Positions 51,653 through 62,507 of a DNA stretch of 64,000 nt are shown here, one piece after another. The notes beneath the pieces were generated by a model that was not told the DNA's origin, searched no databases, and saw only the letters and a list, made by a program, of their open reading frames with translations. Numbering within the stretch: position 1 is the first letter of the stretch; every line of letters begins with the position of its first letter. The stretch comes from Micromonospora solifontis (GTDB lineage: Bacteria; Actinomycetota; Actinomycetes; Mycobacteriales; Micromonosporaceae). The DNA lies in contig NZ_RJLN01000012.1 in the NCBI RefSeq assembly GCF_003725545.1, forward strand, positions 31,694-95,693, written 5' to 3'. Made by a program: the position numbers and the translations under genes.

Positions 51653-54028
51653 GTGACCCAGTCTGTTCATCAGCGGATCGCCGAGGAGCTCGGCGTCGCC
51701 GAGCGCCAGGTGCGGGCGGCCGTGGAGCTGCTCGACGGCGGCGCCACCGTGCCGTTCATCGCCCGCTACCGCAAGGAGGCCACCGGCCTGCTCGACGACG
51801 CGCAGCTGCGCACCGTCGAGGAGCGGCTGCGCTACCTGCGCGAGCTGGACGAGCGACGCGCCGCCGTGCTGGAGTCCATCCGCAGCCAGGGCAAGCTCGA
51901 CGAGGCCCTGGAAGCGCAGATCATGGCCGCCGACTCGAAGTCCCGGCTGGAGGACATCTACCTCCCGTACAAGCCGAAGCGGCGGACCCGGGCCCAGATC
52001 GCCCGCGAGGCCGGGCTGGAGCCCCTCGCGGACACGCTGCTGGCCGACCCGACGCAGGACCCTCGCGGCACAGCCGCCGGCTTCGTGGAGGCCGACAAGG
52101 GGGTGGCCGACGCCGCCGCCGCGCTGGAGGGCGCCCGGGCCATCCTCATCGAGCGCTTCGGCGAGGACGCCGACCTGATCGGCACGCTGCGGGAGCAGAT
52201 GTGGTCGCGGGGCCGGCTCGTCTCCCGGGTACGCGAGGGCCAGGAGAGCGCCGGCGCCAAGTTCGCCGACTACTTCGACTTCGCCGAGCCGTACCCGAAG
52301 CTGCCCTCGCACCGGATCCTGGCCATGTTCCGGGGCGAGAAGGAGGGCGTGCTCGACCTGACGATGGACCCGGAGGCCGAGGGCGACGCCGACGCCGTGG
52401 TCACCGGCCCGAGCCGCTACGAGGCGGCGATCGCCGGCCGGTTCGGGATCAGCGACCACGGCCGCCCGGCTGACCGGTGGCTGGCCGACACGGTGCGCTG
52501 GGCCTGGCGTACCCGGATCCTCATCCACCTCGGCGCGGACCTGCGGATGCGGCTCTGGCAGGCGGCCGAGGAGGAGGCCGTCCGGGTCTTCGCCACCAAC
52601 CTGCGGGACCTGCTGCTCGCCGCGCCCGCCGGCGCCCGGCCCACCATGGGGCTGGACCCGGGGCTGCGCACCGGCGTGAAGGTGGCGGTGGTCGACGCCA
52701 CCGGCAAGGTGGTCGCCACCGACACCATCTACCCGCACGAGCCGCGCCGGCAGTGGGACGCCTCCCTCGCCACCCTGGCCATGCTCGCCGCGGCGCACGG
52801 CGTGGAGCTGGTGGCGATCGGCAACGGCACCGCCAGCCGGGAGACCGACAAGCTCGCCGGCGACCTGATCAAGCGGCACCCGGAGCTGAAGCTGACCAAG
52901 GTGGTGGTCTCCGAGGCCGGCGCGTCGGTCTACTCCGCCTCCGCGTACGCCTCGCAGGAGCTGCCCGGGCTGGACGTGTCGCTGCGCGGCGCGGTCTCCA
53001 TCGCCCGCCGCCTCCAGGACCCGCTCGCCGAGCTGGTGAAGATCGACCCGCGGTCGATCGGCGTCGGGCAGTACCAGCACGATCTGTCCGAGGTGAAGCT
53101 GTCCCGCTCGCTCGACGCGGTGGTCGAGGACTGCGTCAACGCGGTCGGCGTGGACGTCAACACCGCCTCCGCGCCGCTGCTCACCCGGGTCTCCGGCATC
53201 GGCGCCGGGCTGGCGGAGAACATCGTGCTGCACCGGGACGCCAACGGGCCGTTCCGCACCCGGACGGACCTGAAGAAGGTGCCCCGGCTCGGGCCGAAGG
53301 CGTTCGAGCAGTGCGCCGGCTTCCTGCGCATCCCCGGTGGCGACGACCCGCTCGACTCCTCCAGCGTGCACCCCGAGGCGTACCCGGTGGTGCGGCGGAT
53401 CCTGGCCCACACCGGCCAGGACGTGCGCGCGCTGATCGGGAAGTCCGCCATATTGCGCGGGCTGAAGGCGACCGACTTCGTCGACGACACGTTCGGCCTG
53501 CCCACTGTCACCGACATCCTGGCCGAGCTGGAAAAGCCCGGCCGGGACCCGCGCCCCGAGTTCCGGACGGCGACGTTCGTCGAGGGCGTGGAGAAGATCA
53601 GCGACCTGCAGCCCGGGATGATCCTGGAGGGTGTGGTCACCAACGTGGCCGCGTTCGGAGCGTTCGTCGACGTCGGTGTGCACCAGGACGGGCTGGTGCA
53701 CGTCTCCGCGATGTCGCACACCTTCGTGAAGGACCCGCGCGACGTGGTGAAGTCCGGCGACGTGGTACGGGTCCGGGTGCTGGACGTGGACGTGCCGCGC
53801 AAGCGGATCTCGCTGACCCTGCGCCTGGACGACGAGGCCCCGGCCGGTGGGGGCCGCCCCCAGGGCGACGGCCGCCGCGAACGTGGTGGCCAGGCCGGCG
53901 GCGGCCAGGGCGGCGACCGGACCGGCTCGCGAGGCGGCCCGCAGCAGCGCCAGGGCCGCCCCGCCGGCGCACCGGCCCCGGCCAACAGCGCCATGGCCGA
54001 CGCTCTCCGCCGCGCCGGCCTGGCCTGA
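51653..54028 (+). CDS. tex: Transcription accessory protein Tex (S1 RNA-binding)
   Basis: This 791-residue nucleic-acid-binding protein has the helical N-terminal region ([20 protein letters not shown]), a YqgF/RNase H-like domain ([20 protein letters not shown]), helix-hairpin-helix motifs ([20 protein letters not shown]), and a C-terminal S1 domain ([20 protein letters not shown]). A Gly/Arg/Gln-rich disordered tail ([16 protein letters not shown]) follows. Tex affects transcript stability and expression of toxin and stress genes in several bacteria. GTG 51653 is the likely start. A 16-bp terminator follows the stop. Confidence 0.94.
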   Translation: MTQSVHQRIAEELGVAERQVRAAVELLDGGATVPFIARYRKEATGLLDDAQLRTVEERLRYLRELDERRAAVLESIRSQGKLDEALEAQIMAADSKSRLEDIYLPYKPKRRTRAQIAREAGLEPLADTLLADPTQDPRGTAAGFVEADKGVADAAAALEGARAILIERFGEDADLIGTLREQMWSRGRLVSRVREGQESAGAKFADYFDFAEPYPKLPSHRILAMFRGEKEGVLDLTMDPEAEGDADAVVTGPSRYEAAIAGRFGISDHGRPADRWLADTVRWAWRTRILIHLGADLRMRLWQAAEEEAVRVFATNLRDLLLAAPAGARPTMGLDPGLRTGVKVAVVDATGKVVATDTIYPHEPRRQWDASLATLAMLAAAHGVELVAIGNGTASRETDKLAGDLIKRHPELKLTKVVVSEAGASVYSASAYASQELPGLDVSLRGAVSIARRLQDPLAELVKIDPRSIGVGQYQHDLSEVKLSRSLDAVVEDCVNAVGVDVNTASAPLLTRVSGIGAGLAENIVLHRDANGPFRTRTDLKKVPRLGPKAFEQCAGFLRIPGGDDPLDSSSVHPEAYPVVRRILAHTGQDVRALIGKSAILRGLKATDFVDDTFGLPTVTDILAELEKPGRDPRPEFRTATFVEGVEKISDLQPGMILEGVVTNVAAFGAFVDVGVHQDGLVHVSAMSHTFVKDPRDVVKSGDVVRVRVLDVDVPRKRISLTLRLDDEAPAGGGRPQGDGRRERGGQAGGGQGGDRTGSRGGPQQRQGRPAGAPAPANSAMADALRRAGLA

Positions 54029-54031
54029 GTT

Positions 54032-54071
54032 CGCCGCACCCTGTCGGCCCGAGGCCCGACAGGGTGCGGCG
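54032..54071 (+). terminator. tex terminator hairpin
   Basis: CGCCGCACCCTGTCGG (54032-54047) and its exact complement (54056-54071) form a 16-bp stem with an 8-nt loop, starting three bases after the tex stop. Confidence 0.85.
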
Positions 54072-54082
54072 GTGGGGGCGCG

Positions 54083-54088
54083 TACCCT
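54083..54088 (+). promoter_or_regulatory. Putative leaderless -10 element for a hypothetical gene
   Basis: TACCCT lies seven bases before the GTG at 54096, directly after the tex terminator. Confidence 0.5.
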
Positions 54089-54095
54089 CGCGGGG

Positions 54096-54533
54096 GTGGG
54101 TGGGGAGAACGACGGGGCGGGATGGCGGGAGCGGCAGGCGCACGCGGTGCGGGCACACGCGGCGGCCGACGCCCGGCAGCGGGCCGCCGAGGAGGCGGAG
54201 GCCGCGGCGCTGGTACGGCGGTTCGCCGCCGAGGCGACCCGGCGGGGCCTGCGCACCGAGCGGTTGAGGGCGGCGGCCTACGACGGGCGGAGCCGCTACC
54301 GGACGCACCTCACCGGCTGGTACCTGGACCGGGCCCGGAGCCGGGCGGTGGATCCGGAGGGACGCTTCTACCTGTTGACCGTGCCGGCCAGCCTCCGGTT
54401 ACGGCTGTTCGGCGCCCGACCCGAGCCGTCGGCGCCGCCGCTGGTCGTCGGCCGGGGTGGGCGCGACGGCGAGTCCCTGCCGCTGGCGACCCTGCTCAGC
54501 CTGCGGCTCGAGGCGGGCGACGACTGGCGCTGA
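54096..54533 (+). CDS. Hypothetical protein with N-terminal coiled coil
   Basis: This 145-residue protein has an Ala/Arg/Glu-rich helical N-terminal half (RERQAHAVRAHAAADARQRA) and a compact C-terminal half (RYRTHLTGWYLDRARSRAVD, GRFYLLTVPASLRLRLFG). No known family was recognised. The GTG at 54096 is supported by a TANNNT box seven bases upstream and by the terminator just before it, which argues for an independent unit. Its 3' end overlaps the convergent DUF389 gene by 38 bp. Confidence 0.6.
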   Translation: MGGENDGAGWRERQAHAVRAHAAADARQRAAEEAEAAALVRRFAAEATRRGLRTERLRAAAYDGRSRYRTHLTGWYLDRARSRAVDPEGRFYLLTVPASLRLRLFGARPEPSAPPLVVGRGGRDGESLPLATLLSLRLEAGDDWR

Positions 54534-55499
54534 CCCGCGGCGCCGCGCGCTCGGCCCGCGGCCGCGGCACGATCCCGCCGTTGCGCCGCTCCACCCGTCG
54601 CCACCAGCACAACTGCACGACCAGGGTGAGCAGGCCGGCCAGCACGATCGCGGCCAGGTTGATCACCAACTGGAGGGCGGAGCCCGCCGCCTCGGGCCAG
54701 ACCCCGTACGCCGTCGCGACCGCCACGTTCGCCGCCGCCGGCACGGTGGTCACCGAGATCAGCACCCCCACCAGGGAGCCGGACTTCTTCGAGGTGAGCG
54801 AGAGCATGCCGGCGACCCCGGCCAGGATGCCCACCACCCAGGAGAGCGCGTCCGGACGCCAGATGAAGTCGGTCAGCGGCCGGTCGGCCAGCAGCATGTC
54901 CCGGCCGACCAGGCCGGTGGCCGTCAACGCCCAGGTGCTCAGCACGGTGACGCCCATGGCGACGAGGAAACCGACCGTGAGGGCCTTGAGCGAGCGGCCG
55001 ATGATCTCGGGCTGCCGGCGCAGCAGGGCGACGCAGAGCGCGGCGAGCGGGCCGAACTCGGGACCGACCACCATCGCGCCGACGATCAGGATCGGCTGGT
55101 CCAGCAGCACCCCGATGCCGGCGATCATGGTGGCCACGATGATCAGCGCCAGGAAGGTGCCGGTGAGCACCGTCTGCTCGCCGGTCTTCGCGGCGATCTC
55201 GTCCCAGACCACGGCGTCCTCGCCGTGGCCGGGCGCGTCCTCGGCGGCCTGGTCGGCGGCGGCCGAGAGGGTCAACTCCACGTCGTCGACGGCGATCGCC
55301 CCGTGCGCTTCGACGCTCAACTCCTGGAGCTGGCGCAGCACCCCGTCCGCGCTCTCCCGTCACAGGTGAGGTAGTCACCGGCCGGCTGGCGGGCGACCCC
55401 GGGCAGGACCACGAGATGGGTCACCCCGGGGTCCGCCGCGAGCAGGTCGGCGACGGCGGATGACTGATCCGCCGGCGCGATCACCCTCAGATGCAGCAT
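54496..55499 (-). pseudogene. DUF389-family membrane protein gene with a frameshift
   Basis: The N-terminus starts at ATG 55499 with GGAG six bases upstream (MLHLRVIAPADQSSAVADLL, then GVTHLVVLPGVARQPAGDYL) and reads through CD at about 55360 into a wrong frame. The true continuation, RESADGVLRQLQELSVEAHG, is in another frame and carries on as an intact membrane domain with about six helices (GAMVVGPEFGPLAALCVALL, VGVLISVTTVPAAANVAVAT) to 54496. Compared with the expected CD-V-x-R-E junction, about seven bases appear lost. DUF389 proteins have no proven function. A sequencing error cannot be excluded. Confidence 0.8.
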
Positions 55500-55683
55500 C
55501 GCCAGCTCCGTACGTCCAGGGCGGCCCAGCGCCGCAGGCCGCAGCACTGTACCGGGCGGGACCGGGGACCGGCAGAGGCGACGGAAACCCACCAGAAACG
55601 CGAAACGTCATCTTTGTCCGTTTCTAGGCACCACTGTCGTCGACCTGCGTCGTTGACCTTCGGGAAAGCGAGGGGCGGGCCGA

Positions 55684-56886
<1,203 letters not shown>

Positions 56887-56917
56887 CCCTGCCCCATTCG
56901 AAAACCCAGGTGCGGTG

Positions 56918-58036
56918 ATGAAGCTCGAGATCTGGAACGCCCGCGACGCTCGGGACGAGGCGCGGTGGCGGGCGGCACACGACGCGTGGGCCGAGCGGGA
57001 GGTGTGTGCGCACCCCGGCTACGTGCGGCTGTTCGCCCGCGAGCGGGAGGAGCCGCTGGCCGCGTACGCCCGCACCCGCAACGGTTTCATCCTCTACCCG
57101 TTCCTGCTGCGCCCGATCGACGCCCCGCACCTGGCGGCCAGCGGACCGCCGGCCTACGACATCGCCAGCCCGTACGGCGGTAGCGGTGGGCCCTTTCAGG
57201 AGGGCGTGGACGAGGTCGAGGCCAAGGCCTTCTGGCTGGCCTTCGACGAGTTCTGCCGCTCGCGACGGGTGGTCAGCGAGTTCTGCCGGCTGCACATCTA
57301 CCCGGAGCAACTCCTTCCCTACCCGGGACAGGTCCAGCCACGGCTGGTGAACGTGGTGCGCGACCTCGACACCCCGCCCGAACAGATGTGGCGAGAGTTC
57401 GCCCACAAGGTCCGCAAGAACGTGAACCGGGCCCGCCGCGAGGGGGTGACGGTGGAGGTCGACGAGGCGGGCGCGGCACTCGACGACTTCCTGCGCATCT
57501 ACTACGCCACGATGCACCGCCGCAGCGCCGGGGAGTCCTACCACTTCCCGCGGGAGTTCTTCCGGACACTGCTGCGCGATCTGCCCGGCCAGGCGGTCTT
57601 CTTTCACGCCCGCCACGAGGGCCGCATCGTCTCGACCGAACTGGTCCTGGTGTCCGGCAGGAACATGTACTCGTTCCTGGGCGGCACGGATGAAGAGGCG
57701 TTCGACCTGCGCCCGAACGACCTGGTCAAGTTCGAGATCTTCCACTGGGGGCGGCAGCAGGGCCGGTCCCGCTTCATCCTCGGCGGTGGCTATGCCCCGG
57801 ACGACGGCATCTTCCGCTACAAGCGGGCCTTCGCTCCGGACAACCTGGTCACCTACCACACGGGAGTCCGCGTCCTCGACCGCGAGCGGTACGACGCACT
57901 GACCCGGGCACACCTCGCCGAGGCGTACCGGCGCGACCCCGAGTGGACTGCCGGCGCGGACTTCTTCCCGCAGTACCGGCACCCCCTCCCGACGGGCACG
58001 CAGAAGCCATCAACCGGACCAGCTCGGCCGACGTAA
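56918..58036 (+). CDS. FemAB/GNAT-like (Acetyltransf_6) protein
   Basis: This 372-residue protein has a double GNAT-like fold typical of FemAB-related enzymes: FILYPFLLRPIDAPHLAASG, MWREFAHKVRKNVNRARREG, IYYATMHRRSAGESYHFPRE, AVFFHARHEGRIVSTELVLV and LRPNDLVKFEIFHWGRQQGR. In exopolysaccharide loci such proteins are thought to acylate or aminoacylate a sugar amine, which fits the adjacent aminotransferase. The start is ATG 56918, which follows the aminotransferase stop by 31 bp, so the genes are probably co-transcribed. Confidence 0.82.
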   Translation: MKLEIWNARDARDEARWRAAHDAWAEREVCAHPGYVRLFAREREEPLAAYARTRNGFILYPFLLRPIDAPHLAASGPPAYDIASPYGGSGGPFQEGVDEVEAKAFWLAFDEFCRSRRVVSEFCRLHIYPEQLLPYPGQVQPRLVNVVRDLDTPPEQMWREFAHKVRKNVNRARREGVTVEVDEAGAALDDFLRIYYATMHRRSAGESYHFPREFFRTLLRDLPGQAVFFHARHEGRIVSTELVLVSGRNMYSFLGGTDEEAFDLRPNDLVKFEIFHWGRQQGRSRFILGGGYAPDDGIFRYKRAFAPDNLVTYHTGVRVLDRERYDALTRAHLAEAYRRDPEWTAGADFFPQYRHPLPTGTQKPSTGPARPT

Positions 58037-58141
58037 TCGGATAAATAGCCTAAATCCTTTATATACCGCGCAAAAACTGCTAAAACGAAAGCACCGCGTG
58101 CGCGGTGCACAGCAGGCATTGCACGCCGCTCGGCGGCGGGA
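58037..58141 (+). promoter_or_regulatory. AT-rich promoter-like gap with hairpin
   Basis: Bases 58037-58090 are strikingly AT-rich (including TTTATATACC at about 58058) compared with all neighbours. GCACCGCG (58091-58098) and CGCGGTGC (58101-58108) then form a compact dyad. An internal promoter for the sugar transferase genes is likely, with the dyad as hairpin or operator. Confidence 0.5.
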
Positions 58142-58783
58142 ATGGAGCGAGTGGTGGGATCGGCCAGAAGCGCCAAGAGGATCATGGACATCGTCGGCGC
58201 CGCATCCCTGCTGGTGCTGTTCAGCCCCATCATCGCGGTGATCGCGGTGGCGATCCTGGTGACCGACGGACGACCGGTGCTGTTCCGCCAGGTACGGCCG
58301 GGTCGGCACGGCGAGCCCTTCACCCTCGTCAAGTTCCGGACCATGCGGGACCCACACCCCGGTGAGGAGCCCTGGACCACCGACGACGTGCGCACCACCC
58401 GCCTGGGGCGCTTCCTGCGCCGCACCAGCCTGGACGAACTGCCCGAGCTCGCCCTGGTGCTCACCGGCCGGATGAGCCTGGTCGGCCCGCGCCCGCTCGT
58501 GATGGAGTACCTGCCGCGGTACAGTGCGCACCACGCCCGCCGGCACGAGGTGCGGCCCGGCATCACCGGCCTCACCCAGGTCAGCGGCCGCCGGTCGCTC
58601 ACCTTCGGACAGCGGCTCGACCTGGACGTGGAGTACATCGACACCTGGTCGCTCAGGCTCGACCTCGCGATCCTGCTGCGTACCCTGGCCGAGCCGTTCC
58701 GGCGGGGTGAGATCAGAGGCCAGACGCTGGCGGAGGTGGACGACGTCGGACTGGTCCCACCCGTGCTGGAGCGCGTTCCGTGA
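58142..58783 (+). CDS. Small monotopic sugar-phosphate transferase (PglC/WbaP-type)
   Basis: This is a 213-residue polyprenyl-phosphate phosphoglycosyltransferase. Its single re-entrant membrane helix is KRIMDIVGAASLLVLFSPII, followed by the basic DGRPVLFRQVRPGRHGEPFT, the catalytic stretch LVKFRTMRD, and RTSLDELPELALVLTGRMSL with SLVGPRPLVMEYLPRYS. It moves a sugar-1-phosphate from a UDP-sugar to undecaprenyl phosphate, the first membrane step of glycan assembly. The start at ATG 58142 is plausible. The stop overlaps the next gene by 4 bp. Confidence 0.9.
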   Translation: MERVVGSARSAKRIMDIVGAASLLVLFSPIIAVIAVAILVTDGRPVLFRQVRPGRHGEPFTLVKFRTMRDPHPGEEPWTTDDVRTTRLGRFLRRTSLDELPELALVLTGRMSLVGPRPLVMEYLPRYSAHHARRHEVRPGITGLTQVSGRRSLTFGQRLDLDVEYIDTWSLRLDLAILLRTLAEPFRRGEIRGQTLAEVDDVGLVPPVLERVP

Positions 58784-59865
58784 CGGTGCCCGACCGGTGG
58801 GAGCAGGGCTCGTCCTTCCCCGCCATTCTCCCCGCCGAGGGGCAGGCGTGCCGTTTCCCGGCGGCACACCAGCTGTACGGCTCCGGCCGCCAGGCGCTCC
58901 GGGCGCTCCTCGCTCTCGGCCGCCGGGAGTACGGCTGGCGACTGCTGCACGTGCCGGCCTTCTACTGCCCGGAGGTGGTGGAGAGCGTCGCCGACCTGCT
59001 GCCGGTGCGACGGTACGACGCGGGCCCCTTCGGTCCGCAGGCCACCCCGGCAGCGGACACCGGCGAGGCGGTGGTGACCGTTTCCTACTTCGGGGAAGCG
59101 CCGATCGTGCCGACCAGCGGCAAGGCGCAGGTGATCGTCGACGTGACGCACGACCCGATCGCGGACTGGCCGACCGAGACGCCGGTGGACTTCGTCTTCG
59201 CGTCTCTCCGCAAGACCCTGCCGCTGCCCGACGGCGGCGTGGTCTGGTCGCCGCGCGGCCTTCCGCTTCCGCCCGCGGCGCCACCCGGCGTGGACCACCT
59301 CGCCACCGCCGGCCGGGCCCTCACCGCCATGGTCCTCAAGCGCGCCTACCTGGACGGCGCCGACGTCGACAAGACGGGCTACCTGGACCTGTTCGCCGCG
59401 GCGGAGGCCGGGCTGCGGTCCCCCACGGTCAGCGGCATCTCGGACTACTCGCGGCAGGCGCTGCACGTCCTGCCCGCGGCGGAACTACGCCGCCGGCGGA
59501 TCGCCAACGCGAACCACCTGTGCGACCGGCTGCGCGGCCTCCCCGGGATCACGGTGCACGCCCGCACCTTCGGCCTGGTGCTGGAGTTCGACAGCGCAGC
59601 CCAGCGGGACGCGACACGGCAGGGACTGATCGAGCGCCGCGTGTACCCCGCAGTGCTGTGGACGCTTCCACCCGAGGTGACCCCGCCAAGGCAGCTCGAC
59701 CTGTCCCGGCGGCTGCTCTTTCTGCACACCGACATCCGGTGGAGCGACGCGGACCTCGACCGGGTCGACGAGACGATCCGGCAGCTGGCGTCTCGCTCGA
59801 TCACCGAAGACCGCGTGCTCCACCAGCCCGTGCCGGGTAACGGGGTAGCCGTAGCGGCTACCTGA
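58780..59865 (+). CDS. PLP-dependent aminotransferase-like protein (diverged DegT family)
   Basis: This 361-residue protein has the fold of DegT-type enzymes: YGSGRQALRALLALGRREYG, VPAFYCPEVVESVADLLPVR, the PLP-pairing VIVDVTHDPIADWP and the lysine in FASLRKTLPLPDGGVVW. Motifs are shorter than in the canonical enzyme at 55684, so it may act on a different sugar or lack aminotransferase activity. It starts at GTG 58780, overlapping the sugar transferase stop. Its end overlaps convergent wecB by 8 bp. Confidence 0.78.
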   Translation: MTVPDRWEQGSSFPAILPAEGQACRFPAAHQLYGSGRQALRALLALGRREYGWRLLHVPAFYCPEVVESVADLLPVRRYDAGPFGPQATPAADTGEAVVTVSYFGEAPIVPTSGKAQVIVDVTHDPIADWPTETPVDFVFASLRKTLPLPDGGVVWSPRGLPLPPAAPPGVDHLATAGRALTAMVLKRAYLDGADVDKTGYLDLFAAAEAGLRSPTVSGISDYSRQALHVLPAAELRRRRIANANHLCDRLRGLPGITVHARTFGLVLEFDSAAQRDATRQGLIERRVYPAVLWTLPPEVTPPRQLDLSRRLLFLHTDIRWSDADLDRVDETIRQLASRSITEDRVLHQPVPGNGVAVAAT

Positions 59866-60940
59866 GCACGCCGGCGATGATCTCGGCAATGCGTTCGCCG
59901 GCCCTGCCGTCCCACAAAGGCGGGGTGCACCACGTGGCGGGCCGCCCGACGGCCAGAACGCTGGACAGAGCCTCCGCGAGCGCTTGCGGCGTGACAAGAC
60001 GGTTGGTGCCGTGCGTGATGGTGATCGGCCGTTCCGTGTTGGGCCGCAGTGTCAGGCATGGCACCCCGAGCATCGTCGTCTCCTCCTGCACCCCACCGGA
60101 GTCGGTGACGACAGCCACGGCGCCGCGGACGAGGCTGACGAACTCGATGTAGCCCAGCGGCTCGACCACGCGCAGCGCGCGATGCGACAGCAGGCCCGCG
60201 TTCTCGAGGTGACGTCGCCCGCGGGGGTGCAGCGGCAGGATGACCGGAATCTCGTCGGCAACGGAGTGCATGGCCTTGACCAGGTCGATTGCACCGGCGG
60301 GATCGTCGACATTGGCCGGTCGGTGCAGGGTCGCCACGACGTAACGGGCGGGAAGCGTGAGGGCGGCACGGATGCCGGCGATGTCGAAGCGGTCGAGATT
60401 GCCCAGGAGCGTGTCGATCATGGGATTGCCGACGAGGTGGATTCTGTCCGCGGAAATTCCCTCGTTTCCGAGGTGCACTGCAGCGTCGGGGCTCGTGGCG
60501 AACAGCACGTCGGACACCCGGTCGACGATGACGCGGTTGACCTCCTCCGGCATTGATCGGTCGAAGCTGCGCAGACCAGCTTCCACGTGCGCCACCGGGA
60601 TCTCCAACTTCGCCCCGACAAGCGCCGCGGCGAGCGCGGAGTTGACGTCGCCGTAGACGACCACGAGCTCCGGCCGGTCCGCGGTCATCAAATCCTCCAA
60701 GCCGGTCATGATGTCCGCGGTCTGTCTCGCGTGGCTCCCCGAACCCACGCCGAGATTGACGTCGGGCTCCGGCAGGCCCAACTGTCGGAAGAAGACCTCC
60801 GACATCCGCTCGTCATAATGTTGCCCCGTGTGGACCAGGCGCTGCCGGACACCGTGCCGATCGAGCGCACGGATCACCGGCGCCGCCTTGGGAAAGTTCG
60901 GACGTGCGCCCGCGACGTGCAGGACAGCGGCTGCTGACAT
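59858..60940 (-). CDS. wecB: UDP-N-acetylglucosamine 2-epimerase (non-hydrolysing)
   Basis: This 360-residue GT-B-fold enzyme interconverts UDP-GlcNAc and UDP-ManNAc. Signature segments are HVAGARPNFPKAAPVIRALD, HTGQHYDERMSEVFF, VVVYGDVNSALAAALVGAKL, VAHVEAGLRSFDRSMPEEVN and VVTDSGGVQEETTMLGVPCL with TERPITITHGTN. UDP-ManNAc is a common precursor of surface polysaccharides. It is the last of three minus-strand genes (polymerase, glycosyltransferase, wecB); the gap to the glycosyltransferase gene is 65 bp. Confidence 0.95.
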   Translation of the reverse strand: MSAAAVLHVAGARPNFPKAAPVIRALDRHGVRQRLVHTGQHYDERMSEVFFRQLGLPEPDVNLGVGSGSHARQTADIMTGLEDLMTADRPELVVVYGDVNSALAAALVGAKLEIPVAHVEAGLRSFDRSMPEEVNRVIVDRVSDVLFATSPDAAVHLGNEGISADRIHLVGNPMIDTLLGNLDRFDIAGIRAALTLPARYVVATLHRPANVDDPAGAIDLVKAMHSVADEIPVILPLHPRGRRHLENAGLLSHRALRVVEPLGYIEFVSLVRGAVAVVTDSGGVQEETTMLGVPCLTLRPNTERPITITHGTNRLVTPQALAEALSSVLAVGRPATWCTPPLWDGRAGERIAEIIAGVLR

Positions 60941-61005
60941 GTGTCTCCTCCCGGAGTGAGCGTTGACCGGTGGGCATCACGCCCAGGTCGGACAGGTACG
61001 ACCCT

Positions 61006-62211
61006 TCAGCGGCGCCGATCCGGTCGGCAACGCGTCGCACCCGGATCTTCGAGCAGCGAGGCGAGGAGTTCCCCCAGGGCGCGGGCCATGGCCGTACGAG
61101 ACTGGTTCTGCTGAATCCACCGTCGGCCCGATGCGCCCATCTTCGCCAACTCATCGGGGCTCGCCTGAGCCAACTGGCCGAGACCGTGGGCCAGATTCCC
61201 CGGGGCGACCACGTGCCCGGCGGCGGCCGCCATGACGAGATCACCGACGACACCGGGACTGTTGGTGACGACAGGCAGGCCGGCGGCCAGGTAGTCGAAC
61301 ACCTTGTTGGGGCTGACCCCGACGCGGAACAGTTCGACGTCGGCGAGTACGTGGACGCCGATGTCCGCCGCATGGAGGAGGTCCGGGATCTCGGTCTTCG
61401 GCACCGGATCCAGGAAGCGCACATTGCGGATGTCGCGCGCCGCTGCCTGCAGTCGCGCCTTCTCCACACCGGAACCGACGAGCACCACGTCGAGGTCAGG
61501 TACCGCCCTGGCCGCGTCCAGCAACAGGTCCAGACCGTTCGCGGGGCCGTGCGCTCCAGCGTAGACGGCGGTGCGGCGGGTGAACCCGTACCGTCGCCGC
61601 AGCTCGTCGCGCTCGGCTCCGGGCGTGAAGTCCTCCGGATCGGCACCGTTGGGGATGAAGACTATCTTTTCCGGCTCAGCACCCTTGCTCTCGATCGCGG
61701 CCCGCACACCGGGCGCCATGATGACCACCCGCTGGGCGCGCCGGTACAGGAACCGCTCCAAGCGCTCCAGCGCCCGGTACATCAGGGATGCTTCGGTAAG
61801 CCTCCCCATGTCGACGAGCACACGCGGCCACAGGTCCCGGACCTCGAGAACGAACGGCACGCGCCTGGCCGCCGCCACGAACCAGCCGGACAGACCGGCC
61901 AGCAGGTGGGGCGAGGACGCGTACACCACATCGGGGCGGGGCTGCCGTAGCCCGGCCACCGTCCCCGTCACGGCGAAGCTGGCCCAGTTGATTACCCGGC
62001 CGAGGCCGTTGCCTTGGTACGGCGTCACGGCGACCGGAAGGAACCCCTGCTCGGCCCGCTGCGGCGGCCCGCCCGCTGTGTTGCGGCGCGCGGTAATGAT
62101 CACGGTCGACCACTCGGGCAGACGGCCGAACAACTCGACGTGCCGGGTACCCCCCGGACAGTCCCGGGGCACGGCGAAATGGTTGAGAACTAGGATTCTG
62201 CGTTGCGTCAT
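61006..62211 (-). CDS. Glycosyltransferase family 4 protein
   Basis: This is a 401-residue GT-B-fold retaining glycosyltransferase. N-terminal features are NHFAVPRDCPGGTRHVELFG and VVYASSPHLLAGLSGWFVAA with the conserved VLEVRDLWP. The C-terminal donor site reads IVFIPNGADPEDFTPG and GVSPNKVFDYLAAGLPVVTN. This pattern resembles WbuB/WecA-associated GT4 enzymes that add amino sugars such as N-acetyl-L-fucosamine. It should extend the lipid-linked glycan in the cytoplasm. Donor and acceptor are unknown. Confidence 0.9.
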   Translation of the reverse strand: MTQRRILVLNHFAVPRDCPGGTRHVELFGRLPEWSTVIITARRNTAGGPPQRAEQGFLPVAVTPYQGNGLGRVINWASFAVTGTVAGLRQPRPDVVYASSPHLLAGLSGWFVAAARRVPFVLEVRDLWPRVLVDMGRLTEASLMYRALERLERFLYRRAQRVVIMAPGVRAAIESKGAEPEKIVFIPNGADPEDFTPGAERDELRRRYGFTRRTAVYAGAHGPANGLDLLLDAARAVPDLDVVLVGSGVEKARLQAAARDIRNVRFLDPVPKTEIPDLLHAADIGVHVLADVELFRVGVSPNKVFDYLAAGLPVVTNSPGVVGDLVMAAAAGHVVAPGNLAHGLGQLAQASPDELAKMGASGRRWIQQNQSRTAMARALGELLASLLEDPGATRCRPDRRR

Positions 62212-62507
62212 TGCGGCGCTCCCATCCGGTGGGCTGCTCCAGACTCGATGTGGGAACGAGGCACGCGGCGAGCCCGGCCCCGAGCCCGAAAGGCGAATAG
62301 TGGTGTTGTATCAGCCGCCAGCTGCGGTTACGCGGTCTTTCAAAATACTCAGCGCAGGTCGAACAGCAGTAAAGCTTGTTTCACCTCGGCAAGAGCCGTT
62401 TCAAACCATGACCGCCTGCCGGGCGAGCATCATCGGTTGGACGCGGCACCAGGAAAATAGCGACGGAGCGAGAAGCTCTTCGACATGCATCCTGACGAAT
62501 GAGCCGG
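62212..62507. other. Intergenic gap between the polymerase and GT4 genes, 296 bp
   Basis: The base composition is visibly less GC-rich than elsewhere, notably around 62290-62470. It probably holds the promoter of the GT4-wecB pair. No convincing hairpin, repeat or coding frame was found. Confidence 0.4.
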
